Assembly (NCBI GenBank): GCA_036567785.1
Contig: DATCTV010000027.1
Location: 33,384 to 97,383, forward strand
Origin: Desulfomonilia bacterium
Lineage (GTDB): Bacteria; Desulfobacterota; Desulfomonilia; UBA1062
Direction of reading: 5' to 3'
Length of the DNA stretch: 64,000 nucleotides
The position numbers were made by a program, and so were the translations under genes. The notes beneath the pieces were generated by a model. That model saw nothing but the letters and a program-made list of their open reading frames with translations, was not told the DNA's origin and made no database searches. Below, piece after piece: positions 1 to 8,076 of this stretch. Numbering within the stretch: position 1 is the stretch's first letter; every line of letters starts with the position of its first letter.

Positions 1-1062
1 CTCTCGGAGATACAGGGCGGATCAGATGTCCCTTCAAATCTTATTGAAGCTGTAAGGGATGGCGATGTCTGGCGGATATACGGAACAAAATTCTTCTGTT
101 CGGCAACTCATGCCGATTATGCGGTTGTAACAGCAAAGCCTTCAGGCAGTGAAAAAGTTGGCCTTTTCATAGTCCCTTCATGGCTAGAGGGGGATAAGGA
201 AAAAGAGAAAAGAAACGGTTTTACGATAGACAGGATCAAATGGAAGATGGGTACCAGCGAACTTACTACTGCCGAGATTACCTTTAATGGATCAATCGCA
301 TATCAAGCAGGCCCTCTGGACAGGGGTCTAGCAAATGTCGTCGGTATCGTTCTTACATATTCCAGGCTTACAGTGGGTCTGTCTGCGGCTGCAAGCATGA
401 CCCGTGCGGCGAGAGAGGCAAAGGGATATGCGGAAAGGAGATCGGCCTTCGGTTTAAATATTGATTTATTCCCCATGCTCAAAGGCCAGCTTTCAAAGCT
501 GGATCTTAATGCGAAAAGGACAACTGCCGGGGCTTTCAAGCTGTATCATGAATTCCTTGCACTCCCCGGAGGACTGAAAGGCGGAATTGTTACCGACGAA
601 CCAGAAGATACCAGAAAAAAGCGGTTTGCGATAAGAGAGCTTATAATGCTGCAAAAAATTGCAGCCTCATGGGATGCAACCGATATGCTGAGGCTCGCAA
701 TGAGTGTCTTCGGCGGGCATGGGGTAATGGAAGATTTTTCGTCCCTGCCGAGGCTTTTCAGGGATGCGGCCATAAACGAACTGTGGGAAGGACCCCGTAA
801 TGTTCTCCTGACTCAGATTCACAGGGATCTATCGAGGGCTGCGGCATGGTATGCACCTGAAGAGTTTGTTAAAGACATCCTCTCAGGTGCTGATAATGTG
901 ATTATTTCAGGTATGTCCGGAAGAATGAAGGAACTGTCTCAATGCAATCTGCTGGGTAATGATGATTCTTCAATATCTGCATGTGAAAAATGGGACACAT
1001 TCTGCCACGATCTTTTCCATGCCTATCAGGATATTGCACTGACAGAGGTCAATGATGGCTGA
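1..1062 (+). CDS. Acyl-CoA dehydrogenase, AidB/ACAD11-like, C-terminal part
   Basis: The open frame enters from the left window edge, so the start lies outside and 353 residues are visible. The first residues contain the EIQGGSDV signature, which in AidB-like and ACAD11-like acyl-CoA dehydrogenases follows the FAD-binding beta domain. The C-terminal helical domain contains ELWEGPRN, in which the Glu of the YEG/WEG motif is the usual catalytic base position and is kept. The expected role is FAD-dependent alpha,beta-dehydrogenation of an acyl-CoA; the substrate cannot be told, and some AidB-like members act elsewhere. It ends 84 bases before the two-component system, which has its own promoter-like sequence. 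Family call is confident, substrate unknown. Confidence 0.85.
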   Translation, partial: LSEIQGGSDVPSNLIEAVRDGDVWRIYGTKFFCSATHADYAVVTAKPSGSEKVGLFIVPSWLEGDKEKEKRNGFTIDRIKWKMGTSELTTAEITFNGSIAYQAGPLDRGLANVVGIVLTYSRLTVGLSAAASMTRAAREAKGYAERRSAFGLNIDLFPMLKGQLSKLDLNAKRTTAGAFKLYHEFLALPGGLKGGIVTDEPEDTRKKRFAIRELIMLQKIAASWDATDMLRLAMSVFGGHGVMEDFSSLPRLFRDAAINELWEGPRNVLLTQIHRDLSRAAAWYAPEEFVKDILSGADNVIISGMSGRMKELSQCNLLGNDDSSISACEKWDTFCHDLFHAYQDIALTEVNDG

Positions 1063-1073
1063 ATGCAATTTTT

Positions 1074-1102
1074 CTGGTAAGTAAAAACAGGTTTGATATA
1101 AT
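1074..1102 (+). promoter_or_regulatory. Sigma-70 promoter for the two-component system
   Basis: A perfect -10 element TATAAT lies at 1097-1102, with a weak -35 CTGGTA at 1074-1079 and a 17-base spacer. It is 33 bases upstream of the Shine-Dalgarno sequence of the response regulator. The -10 is convincing and the -35 is poor, so the promoter may need an activator. Confidence 0.5.
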
Positions 1103-1146
1103 CGTTCTGATTGTTAGATAAAACCTTGAATATTAAGGAGCCTCAA

Positions 1147-1815
1147 ATGAGGATACTGGTAATTGAAGATGAAAAAAAGGTGGCAGGATTTCTGAAGAAT
1201 GGTCTTAAAGAGGAAGGTTATGCAGTAGATGATGCTTTTGATGGACAAACCGGCTTTGATATGGCCATCGAAAATGAATACGACATGATCATCCTGGATC
1301 TCATGCTCCCGGGGCTTGACGGGATTACACTGTGCAAGAAGCTCAGAGAACAGGGCAACAATACCCCCATTTTAATGCTTACAGCCAGAGAGGCCGTCAA
1401 AGACAGGGTAATCGGGCTTGATGCGGGAGCCGATGACTATATGACAAAACCTTTTGCATTTGAAGAACTTCTGGCAAGGGTCAGGGTGATTCTGAGAAAG
1501 AGGCCGGTTGCGCAGGAACTGAAACTGGAAGTAGGCGATCTGGTTCTTGATCTTATTACACATAAGGTAAAACGCGGTGGTGATGAAATCGAACTGACTA
1601 CAAAGGAATATGCACTGCTTGAATTCCTGATGAGGAATGCCGGAAATATAGTAACGCGAACCATGATAGCCGAACATGTATGGGATATAAACTTTGAGAC
1701 CTTCACCAATGTTATCGATGTTTACATAAACTACCTGAGAAACAAGATAGACCGCGACCATGACGAAAAGCTTATACATACGGTGAGGGGAAGGGGATAT
1801 GTTCTTAAAAAGTGA
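1147..1815 (+). CDS. OmpR/PhoB-family response regulator
   Basis: This is a 222-residue two-domain response regulator. The receiver domain (about 1-115) has the acidic pair E7/D8, phospho-acceptor D51 in the LDLMLPG motif, T79 and K101 in TKPF. The C-terminal winged-helix domain (about 125-220) ends with the typical RGRGYVLKK. The ATG at 1147 was chosen because AAGGAG at 1135-1140 sits six bases upstream; an in-frame TTG at 1111 has no such site. The frame overlaps the following histidine kinase by 17 bases, so the pair is co-translated. It resembles the CusR/CopR group in sequence, but the signal is unknown. TTAAT direct repeats at 3310-3338 are a plausible target. Confidence 0.93.
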   Translation: MRILVIEDEKKVAGFLKNGLKEEGYAVDDAFDGQTGFDMAIENEYDMIILDLMLPGLDGITLCKKLREQGNNTPILMLTAREAVKDRVIGLDAGADDYMTKPFAFEELLARVRVILRKRPVAQELKLEVGDLVLDLITHKVKRGGDEIELTTKEYALLEFLMRNAGNIVTRTMIAEHVWDINFETFTNVIDVYINYLRNKIDRDHDEKLIHTVRGRGYVLKK

Positions 1816-3295
1816 CCTTATCCGGTCTATTAGAATAAGGTTTATTGCATGGTATGCTCTTATCCTGACTGTTACATTCCTGTTGTTCAGTACTGTTCTT
1901 TATGTATATCTTCAAAAGAGTCTGAGCTCTTACCTTGATTTTATACTTGAATCGAAGGCCGAGGGTGTCGCAGCATCCATAAATACATATTGGGAAACCG
2001 AGAAAATGGTTGCTGTTCACAGTAAAGGCATCAGCAGGAAGACTCTTAGCAAGATTAATAATAAAAACTTTCTGAAAATTGCAAACAGATGGGTTGAAGA
2101 GCGGTCTAATGATCCGGACCTTGTAAGCGTTATCATTCAGATTTATAAACCGAACGGTGAAATAGTCGCTTATTCGAAAAGTGCACCTATTGTTAATCTG
2201 CCCGGGGAAGCAATTGATAAATTAAAAAAGGGTCAGGATTTCTATGGAAATGAAAGAATAGAGATCTCGGAAAAAACCTTCCAGGATTTCAGGTTTGTGT
2301 CCATACCGGTAAAGGAAGGGAAATCGGTAGCATACATAGTTCAGGTCGCGAGTCCCCTGACTTTCATTTATACAACACTTAACAGGGTCAAGCTGATTCT
2401 GTTCGTAACACTTCCGCTTACAGTAATAATAGCCAGTATACTTGCTGGGATGTTCCTGGCAAGTATAACACTCAAACCATTGAACAAGATGATCGGGACC
2501 GTACGTCAGATTACCGGAGCCAATCTTGACACAAGAGTTGATATTCCAGAGAACATGGATGAGATCAGGGAGCTTGCAGAAACATTTAATGACATGCTCG
2601 AAAGGATTAACCGTTCATTTGCCGTACAGAAGCAGTTTATGCAGGATGTTTCCCATGAGTTGAAAACTCCCCTTACTGTTATAAGAGGTGAAATGGAAGT
2701 TGCACTCAAGAGAGAGCGCTCTATTAATGAATACAGGGATATACTTGAAAGCAGTCTTGATGAGATAAAAAAGATAAACCGTATACTTGAAAGTCTTCTC
2801 GCACTTGCAAGATTCGACAGTGATGCTGTCTCATTACATAAAGAGTCCACTGATGTAACAGAGATGATCAAGGAAATTCTGAATGACATTGAGATATTGG
2901 CATTACAGAAAAACATTGAGATTACGATTATCTCTGAAGCCTCTGATAATATAGTCAACATTGACAGGGAAAGGATGAGAAGGGTCTTTTACAATATTTT
3001 TGACAATGCCATCAAATATTCCAGTGAAAAAGGAAAAATCGAGGTTGATGTTGAAAGGGTTGATTCGGAAATATTAATTAATATCAGCGATTCAGGACCG
3101 GGTATTTCCGAAGAAGATATTCCATATATTTTTGACAGGTTTTATCGTGCGGACAAAGCCAGATGCAGTGAAGGTTTTGGCCTTGGCTTAAGTATTGCGA
3201 AATCGATAGTCAAAGCTCACAACGGAAATATCGAAGTCAGAAGCGTTCCAGGCTCGGGTGCAACCTTTACAATTTCTCTGCCAGCCAGCTTATAG
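1799..3295 (+). CDS. Sensor histidine kinase, HAMP type
   Basis: This is the partner kinase of the preceding regulator, 498 residues, starting inside its 3' end. A first membrane segment (about 14-38) and a second (about 197-221) enclose an extracytoplasmic sensor domain of about 150 residues that I do not recognise. HAMP (about 218-270) and HisKA follow, with phospho-acceptor H286 in DVSHELKTPLT. The ATPase domain has the N box (NIFDNAIKYS), the DSGPGI box, the FDRFYRA box and the GFGLGLSI box, so it should be active. Its output is likely phosphorylation of D51 of the regulator at 1147-1815. The ligand is not evident. Confidence 0.93.
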   Translation: MFLKSDLIRSIRIRFIAWYALILTVTFLLFSTVLYVYLQKSLSSYLDFILESKAEGVAASINTYWETEKMVAVHSKGISRKTLSKINNKNFLKIANRWVEERSNDPDLVSVIIQIYKPNGEIVAYSKSAPIVNLPGEAIDKLKKGQDFYGNERIEISEKTFQDFRFVSIPVKEGKSVAYIVQVASPLTFIYTTLNRVKLILFVTLPLTVIIASILAGMFLASITLKPLNKMIGTVRQITGANLDTRVDIPENMDEIRELAETFNDMLERINRSFAVQKQFMQDVSHELKTPLTVIRGEMEVALKRERSINEYRDILESSLDEIKKINRILESLLALARFDSDAVSLHKESTDVTEMIKEILNDIEILALQKNIEITIISEASDNIVNIDRERMRRVFYNIFDNAIKYSSEKGKIEVDVERVDSEILINISDSGPGISEEDIPYIFDRFYRADKARCSEGFGLGLSIAKSIVKAHNGNIEVRSVPGSGATFTISLPASL

Positions 3296-3309
3296 ACCCA
3301 ATTATAATA

Positions 3310-3347
3310 TTTTAATATGTTTCTAATCATCTTTTAATCGATACAAT
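3310..3347 (+). promoter_or_regulatory. Candidate response-regulator box with -10 element
   Basis: Three 7-base direct repeats, TTTTAAT at 3310, TTCTAAT at 3321 and TTTTAAT at 3332, are spaced exactly 11 bases apart. A good -10 element TACAAT at 3342-3347 follows three bases after the last repeat, and there is no -35. This layout is typical of promoters activated by OmpR/PhoB-family regulators, and the genes just upstream encode such a system. The same TTAAT core with 11-base spacing recurs at 38563-38592. Binding is inference. Confidence 0.5.
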
Positions 3348-3382
3348 CATATAGGAAGAAAAAAATTAAGGAGGCAGTGTTT

Positions 3383-3697
3383 ATGAAAAAAGTATTAGTA
3401 AGCTTTTTAGTACTCGTAGCATTCACGTTCATGGTAACCGCAGCATTCGCAGCAGATGCAGCAGCACCGGCAGCACCGGCCGACAAGGCAGCCACCGCAG
3501 TTTCAGCTGACAAAGCGGCACCGGCAGCAGACAAGGCAGCTCCGGCAGACAAGAAAGCAGACAAGAAAGCAAAGAAGACAAAGAAAGCAAAAAAGGTCGA
3601 CAAGAAAGCAGAACCGGCAACTCCAGCAGCCCCAGCTGCCCCGGCAGCACCGGCAGCACCAGCAGCACCGGCAGCCCCGGCAGCACCAGCAAAGTAA
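3383..3697 (+). CDS. Exported Ala/Pro/Lys-rich low-complexity protein
   Basis: A 104-residue protein with a clear signal peptide (about 1-23, ending TAAFA before ADAAAP). The mature part is almost only Ala, Pro, Lys and Asp: an acidic/basic alternating stretch rich in DKK and KKAKK, then seven AAP repeats. The ATG at 3383 follows AAGGAGG (3368-3374) at a normal distance; the in-frame GTG at 3377 is too close to it. No enzymatic domain is present. The composition resembles histone H1-like tails, but the signal peptide places it in the periplasm or outside, where a polycationic, proline-rich chain could bind cell-wall or surface polymers. It follows the two-component system and has response-regulator-like boxes upstream. 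Function unknown. Confidence 0.75.
   Translation: MKKVLVSFLVLVAFTFMVTAAFAADAAAPAAPADKAATAVSADKAAPAADKAAPADKKADKKAKKTKKAKKVDKKAEPATPAAPAAPAAPAAPAAPAAPAAPAK
3626..3688 (+). repeat. Seven tandem 9-base repeats encoding AAP
   Basis: Seven consecutive GCN-GCN-CCN units encode seven Ala-Ala-Pro triplets at the C-terminus of the exported low-complexity protein. Third positions vary (CCA, CCG, GCA, GCC, GCT), so the array is not a very recent perfect expansion. Copy number could still vary between strains. Confidence 0.85.
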
Positions 3698-3726
3698 AAT
3701 AGTTATTAAAAATAAATGGTCTGAGA

Positions 3727-4098
3727 ATGAGAAGGACAATAATACTGTTGATCATTCTTGGACTGACTTCAACGATTTGTTTTGCAGACAAGGCGGCAGA
3801 CCCGAAAAAGACTGCCGCCTTGTCTTATAAAGATACAAAGGAATATGTTGCGACAGGGTATGTTGAAACAGTTATTCCCGAAGATCCGAAACAGGGTGAA
3901 AAATCAAAAATCATCATTGTAACCGATGACAACAAAAGAATAATTTTCTTTGTAAAAAAAACCACCACAATCTACGATATTGATATGAAGGCCAAAACAC
4001 TCTCCGCAATATTTGTTAAGACAAGGGTGACAATAAGATTCAGATCTGACAAAGATGGATTTTATGAAGCCTTGTCTATCGTCGAATTAGGAAATTAG
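3727..4098 (+). CDS. Small exported hypothetical protein
   Basis: A 123-residue protein with a signal peptide (about 1-20, ending TICFA). The remainder reads as a small all-beta domain, with alternating hydrophobic strands around GYVETVIPED, SKIIIVTDDNKRIIFFV, and TRVTIRF. I do not recognise a family. Its start lies 29 bases after the stop of the Ala/Pro/Lys-rich gene, with only a weak Shine-Dalgarno, so it may be expressed by read-through from that promoter. With the genes on either side it forms a trio of small secreted proteins behind a two-component system. Confidence 0.65.
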   Translation: MRRTIILLIILGLTSTICFADKAADPKKTAALSYKDTKEYVATGYVETVIPEDPKQGEKSKIIIVTDDNKRIIFFVKKTTTIYDIDMKAKTLSAIFVKTRVTIRFRSDKDGFYEALSIVELGN

Positions 4099-4134
4099 AC
4101 TAATTTTCTTCACTTGCCGGAGAAATCCCTATCC

Positions 4135-4779
4135 ATGAAAAAATTGAACTTGATTATTACCCTGATCATGTTGTGCCTGTTTATTAAGGTACCACTTTCG
4201 GCTTTTAACTGGGATAATCCCGATTTCGGTCAGGACGGTATGGCTGGACTGACTGATTCAGAGAAAAATGAACTGAAAAATGGCAGGATTGTTTTTTCTG
4301 CAACCGACAAGGAAAAAGATAATTCCATGATAGAGGCAACCATTATCTTCAACAAACCTCCTGAAGAAGTATGGGATATGCTCTCTAAGACAGAAGAACA
4401 GATCAAATACCTAAAAGAGGTGAATAAAATAAAACTCATTGATAGAAACTGCAACACGGACACAATGTGGTTTCAGTTAAAAATAATCCTTTTCACGTTA
4501 AGATATCAGATAAACCATCATTACAATAAAGATTATATGTGTTTCTACTGGTCGCTTGATCCGTCATATAAAAGTGATTTCAGGGAACTTAAAGGCTTCT
4601 GGAAGTTTTATCCTTATGAGAATAATAAAACAGTTGCACGATATGGAAGCCTGGTAAACATAAAATTTTTGCCCTTATGGCTTCAGGATGCAATAAAGAA
4701 AAAAGGTGTCGAAAAAGCGCTCAACTCAGTCAAATGCTATGTTGATTCAGGTGGAACCTGCAAAAGGAAGGGATATTAA
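4135..4779 (+). CDS. Exported SRPBCC/START-like protein
   Basis: A 214-residue protein with a signal peptide (about 1-24). The mature part resembles the SRPBCC (START/polyketide-cyclase-like) fold: an opening strand ending in FNKPPEEVWDMLSKTEEQIKYLK, which is the usual helix and loop after strand 1, then several antiparallel strands and a long C-terminal helix. Such domains bind hydrophobic ligands in a helix-grip cavity; the ligand is unknown. ATG 4135 is preferred over TTG 4114 because GGAG at 4119-4122 precedes it. It is the last of three secreted proteins following the two-component system. Confidence 0.6.
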   Translation: MKKLNLIITLIMLCLFIKVPLSAFNWDNPDFGQDGMAGLTDSEKNELKNGRIVFSATDKEKDNSMIEATIIFNKPPEEVWDMLSKTEEQIKYLKEVNKIKLIDRNCNTDTMWFQLKIILFTLRYQINHHYNKDYMCFYWSLDPSYKSDFRELKGFWKFYPYENNKTVARYGSLVNIKFLPLWLQDAIKKKGVEKALNSVKCYVDSGGTCKRKGY

Positions 4780-4800
4780 AAAGGGCTTTTGTCTGCCCTT
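4776..4800 (-). terminator. Rho-independent terminator of the amidohydrolase gene
   Basis: On the minus strand AAGGGC and GCCCTT (4781-4786 and 4795-4800) form a six-pair stem with an eight-base loop, followed by a short T run made by the A-rich sequence at 4777-4782. It overlaps the stop codon of the convergent plus-strand gene. Confidence 0.5.
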
Positions 4801-4819
4801 ATAATAGTAACCGTTTTCT

Positions 4820-6589
4820 TCAGATATTAGATTTACTTACGGCCTGATCCTGCTTCCTGAGGATCTTGCCGGAAAGCACTCCCTTTTTGAGTTCTCCATT
4901 TTCAACGACTACTCGGCCGTTAATCATTACTAAATCAAGTCCGGTCGGATGATGTACCGGGTCGCGGAAGACAGCTTTTGTTTTGAAATTTCGAGCATCC
5001 ATTATCAGCAGGTCTGCAAAATATCCTTCCTTTATCAATCCTCTATTCTCAATGCCGAATTCCTTTGCAGGCAGACCAGTACATTTGTATACGGCAGTCT
5101 CAAGACTGATCAGGCCTTTTTCGAATACATACCTGCCGATAAATTTGGGGTAGCATCCATAAAACAGGTATGAGGGTTTGCCGATACCAAGCAGGATGGT
5201 ATCGGTAGTGATCATTACAGAAGGGTCGACAAGAGCAGGAAATGTGTAGCCTTCCGTAAATATATCATCAGGTTCGCTCATGGATTCAAAAACCAGTACA
5301 TGGCCGTCCTCTTCTATGAGAAGGTCGCACATGACGTCAAACGGGTGGATTCCACGTTCTTCTCCAATTTCAGTAAACCTTCTGCCTTCAAGGTTTTTAT
5401 TTTTATGGCTGCCTACGGCCATAATGGTCACGGCATCCCATCCCATAAGCCGCATGAAATTCATTGACCAGCTGTTCCTTCCTCTGTGAGGCCATACAGG
5501 TTTTCCCACTTCTATGTCTTTTTTTATGATCGCACGTGTCTCCTTGTCAGAGATTTTATCAAGTACGTCTTTTTTGCCTCCGACCAGAGTCCAGGGAGGG
5601 AAGAATGCAAGCAGATGGGTGAACCCTGCGGTTGTAGGCATAATGTCCAGTGTTACATTGCCGCCCTTCTTGCGTTCGTTTTCAAATAACCCCAGAATTC
5701 GATTCATTTCCATGTCCAGTATAGCTTTGGGAATAACTTTAGTGGCCAGTTCGGCATTTCTTGCAAGCCATTTGAGCCCTTTTAATGCCAGATCATGGAA
5801 TGGGCCCGCCCAGGGTACGGAAAATATATGAGCCGAGTGGGTATGTATGCCGCACCTGCGTGAAATTTCACCTAGTTCTCCAACAGCCTGAGGCATTGTC
5901 GATGATGTATAAGACCTCAGGTGACTTGCATGGATACCATCATACCTGGCCAAAGGTGTTGAGAGTTCAACAAGCTCCTCGGTATCTGAGTTGAGTCCGG
6001 GTGCATACTGCAGTCCGGATGAGAGTCCGAAACAGCCTGCTTCCATGCTTTCTACGAGCTGATTCTTCATATGTTCGATTTCTGATTTCGCAAGCAGACG
6101 GTTGTTTATTCCGGAAGCGCTTATCCTAAGGATTCCATGAGGTACCAGCAGGGCCATGTTTGTAAGCATGCCCCTTTTTTCAGCAAATTCCATGAAACTG
6201 TTTACATCGCTCCACTTGATGTCATTGTCATAATCCATTTGAGTGAACACTTCGAGATAGGTCTTGAGGCCGGAGGAATTTACATTTGTTAGCGGTGCAA
6301 GCCCCATACCGCAATGACCGCCTACAAATGTGGTAATGCCCTGCTTCACCAGTGGAGAGAGTATGTTTTCAAAATCATCTTTGAAAAGAGCAAGATCGGC
6401 GTGCGAATGAGCGTCAATGAAACCCGGACAGACTGTCCTGCCATGGGCGTTTATTCTCCGCTCAGCTTCGCTTTTTTTAAGGTCTCCTATTACCTCGATC
6501 AGGTTGCCTTTGATTCCTATGTCGGCTTTATAGGACGGTTTTCCCGAACCATCTGTGATATCGGCGTTTTCAATAATAATGTCAAACAT
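4820..6589 (-). CDS. Amidohydrolase, N-acyl-D-amino-acid deacylase family
   Basis: A 589-residue member of the D-aminoacylase group of the amidohydrolase superfamily. Visible signatures are the metal-binding GFIDAHSHAD, GGHCGMGLAPL (the Cys of the NCG motif, a zinc ligand in D-aminoacylase), the GLSSGLQYAPG block, HASHLRSY, and a C-terminal composite beta domain ending with the strand around LVMINGRVVVENGE. The expected reaction is zinc-dependent hydrolysis of an N-acyl-D-amino acid or similar cyclic amide; the exact substrate is not shown. The start at 6589 is chosen because AGGAG precedes it by six bases, while the ATG at 6613 has none. It diverges from the oxidoreductase at 6736, and GTTTGTACAAAC lies upstream. 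Confidence 0.85.
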   Translation of the reverse strand: MFDIIIENADITDGSGKPSYKADIGIKGNLIEVIGDLKKSEAERRINAHGRTVCPGFIDAHSHADLALFKDDFENILSPLVKQGITTFVGGHCGMGLAPLTNVNSSGLKTYLEVFTQMDYDNDIKWSDVNSFMEFAEKRGMLTNMALLVPHGILRISASGINNRLLAKSEIEHMKNQLVESMEAGCFGLSSGLQYAPGLNSDTEELVELSTPLARYDGIHASHLRSYTSSTMPQAVGELGEISRRCGIHTHSAHIFSVPWAGPFHDLALKGLKWLARNAELATKVIPKAILDMEMNRILGLFENERKKGGNVTLDIMPTTAGFTHLLAFFPPWTLVGGKKDVLDKISDKETRAIIKKDIEVGKPVWPHRGRNSWSMNFMRLMGWDAVTIMAVGSHKNKNLEGRRFTEIGEERGIHPFDVMCDLLIEEDGHVLVFESMSEPDDIFTEGYTFPALVDPSVMITTDTILLGIGKPSYLFYGCYPKFIGRYVFEKGLISLETAVYKCTGLPAKEFGIENRGLIKEGYFADLLIMDARNFKTKAVFRDPVHHPTGLDLVMINGRVVVENGELKKGVLSGKILRKQDQAVSKSNI

Positions 6590-6613
6590 TGTTGATCTCC
6601 TCAAAATTTTCAT

Positions 6614-6625
6614 GTTTGTACAAAC
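6614..6625. promoter_or_regulatory. Perfect 12-bp palindrome GTTTGTACAAAC, candidate operator
   Basis: The palindrome lies 25-36 bases upstream of the amidohydrolase start, in the divergent region with the oxidoreductase gene. Its half-site TTTGTA also forms the palindrome at 31895-31907 ahead of a radical SAM gene. Regulator unknown. Confidence 0.35.
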
Positions 6626-6735
6626 AGGTCGGATAGATATATTTCAGTTGCATATAAAAGGCAATTATTTAACATTTAATCAATAATGAAATAATATTTG
6701 CAGGTATCAATGATTTATTTGGAGGCTGTTTGAAT

Positions 6736-8076
6736 ATGATTAAAAAGGTTATCCTAATAGGTGCCGGTGACCGTGGTCAGGTTTATGCCTCATATGTAAT
6801 GAAAAACCGGGACAAGCTGAGTCTTGTTGCCGTTGCAGACCCGAATGAGACGAGAAGGAACAAGGTGGCCGGGGCTCATGGTATAGGACCTTCAAGCCGG
6901 TTCGAATCATGGGAGGAAATTCTGTCTCAGCCTCAAATGGCTGATGGGGCAATAATAGCCACACAGGATAATCTGCATGCAGTACCTGCGGTAAAAGCTC
7001 TAGAATCGGGATATGAGGTTCTGCTTGAAAAACCGATGGCTCTTACAGTAGAAGATTGTGAAATTCTTGTTGAAACTTCAAGAAAGACAGGGCGCACATT
7101 GAATGTATGCCATGTTCTCAGGTATACGGACTTCTTTTCCAGGATAAAGTCAATTATAAATCAAGGTATTATTGGAGATGTCTACACTATATTCCACGCA
7201 GAAAACGTCTCATATTATCATATGGCCCACTCATATGTCCGTGGAAACTGGAGGAACATCCCGAACTCATCACCTATGATACTTGCCAAATGCTGCCATG
7301 ATCTTGACCTGATAGCCTGGTTTGCCGCGGCGAAACCCGTGAAAATAAGTTCAATTGGCGCATTAAGCCATTTCAGGCCGGAAAATGCACCTGTAGCAGC
7401 ACCGCAAAGATGTACCGACGGTTGCCCGGCCGGAAAGGAATGCATGTTCAATGCAGTAGATATATACCTTTACGGCAAACATATGAAACTTGCACTGGCA
7501 AAGGAAGGGCCACCCGCAATCTCACTTGCTGCAAATATCATGCTGAAATATCCCGGCATTTCAGGGATTATCCCGGGGCTGAAAGAGTATTCCGTCTGGA
7601 AAGAGTGGCCCACAAGTACGATTACTGATGATCTTTCAAAAGACGGCATCATGAACGCTCTGAAAAACGGGCCTTATGGCAGATGCGTCTATTTCTGTGA
7701 TAATGACCAGGTCGATCACCAGGAAACGGCAATTGAGTTCGATAACGGCATTACGGCCGTTCTGAGAATGCACGGACATTCTGAAATAGAGGGAAGGACC
7801 ATACGTATCGACGGAAGCAAAGGGACTCTCAAAGGAAAATTCGGAGGAAAAACCGGGCTTGATGTTCATATTCATGCAACCGGGAAAAAAATCGTTTTCC
7901 CGATGAAAGCGGATATACTTGGACACTCCGAAGGTGATCGCGGAATAATGGATAATTTCCTATCCGTGCTGAATGGAGGAAAAGGCCAGACCGATGCTGC
8001 CGAATCGATTGTCAGTCACATGATGGCTTTTGCCGCATATGATTCAATGACTCAAAATAAGGTTGTCGAATTATGA
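6736..8076 (+). CDS. Gfo/Idh/MocA-family oxidoreductase
   Basis: A 446-residue NAD(P)-dependent oxidoreductase. The N-terminal Rossmann domain begins VILIGAGDRGQ, and the family motif EKP occurs in LLEKPMAL, whose Lys is normally catalytic. The C-terminal sheet domain carries a cysteine cluster, RCTDGCPAGKEC, of the kind seen in some relatives and possibly metal-binding. Substrates in this family are usually sugars, inositols or other polyols; nothing here fixes it. ATG 6736 lies ten bases after GGAGG (6721-6725); TTG 6730 is also possible. The stop overlaps the GNAT gene by four bases (ATGA), so the two are coupled. Confidence 0.88.
   Translation: MIKKVILIGAGDRGQVYASYVMKNRDKLSLVAVADPNETRRNKVAGAHGIGPSSRFESWEEILSQPQMADGAIIATQDNLHAVPAVKALESGYEVLLEKPMALTVEDCEILVETSRKTGRTLNVCHVLRYTDFFSRIKSIINQGIIGDVYTIFHAENVSYYHMAHSYVRGNWRNIPNSSPMILAKCCHDLDLIAWFAAAKPVKISSIGALSHFRPENAPVAAPQRCTDGCPAGKECMFNAVDIYLYGKHMKLALAKEGPPAISLAANIMLKYPGISGIIPGLKEYSVWKEWPTSTITDDLSKDGIMNALKNGPYGRCVYFCDNDQVDHQETAIEFDNGITAVLRMHGHSEIEGRTIRIDGSKGTLKGKFGGKTGLDVHIHATGKKIVFPMKADILGHSEGDRGIMDNFLSVLNGGKGQTDAAESIVSHMMAFAAYDSMTQNKVVEL

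Noticed and set aside
3383..3697. Ala/Lys-rich protein as a cytoplasmic histone H1-like DNA-binding protein
   Set aside because: A clear signal peptide predicts export, so a nucleoid role is unlikely.
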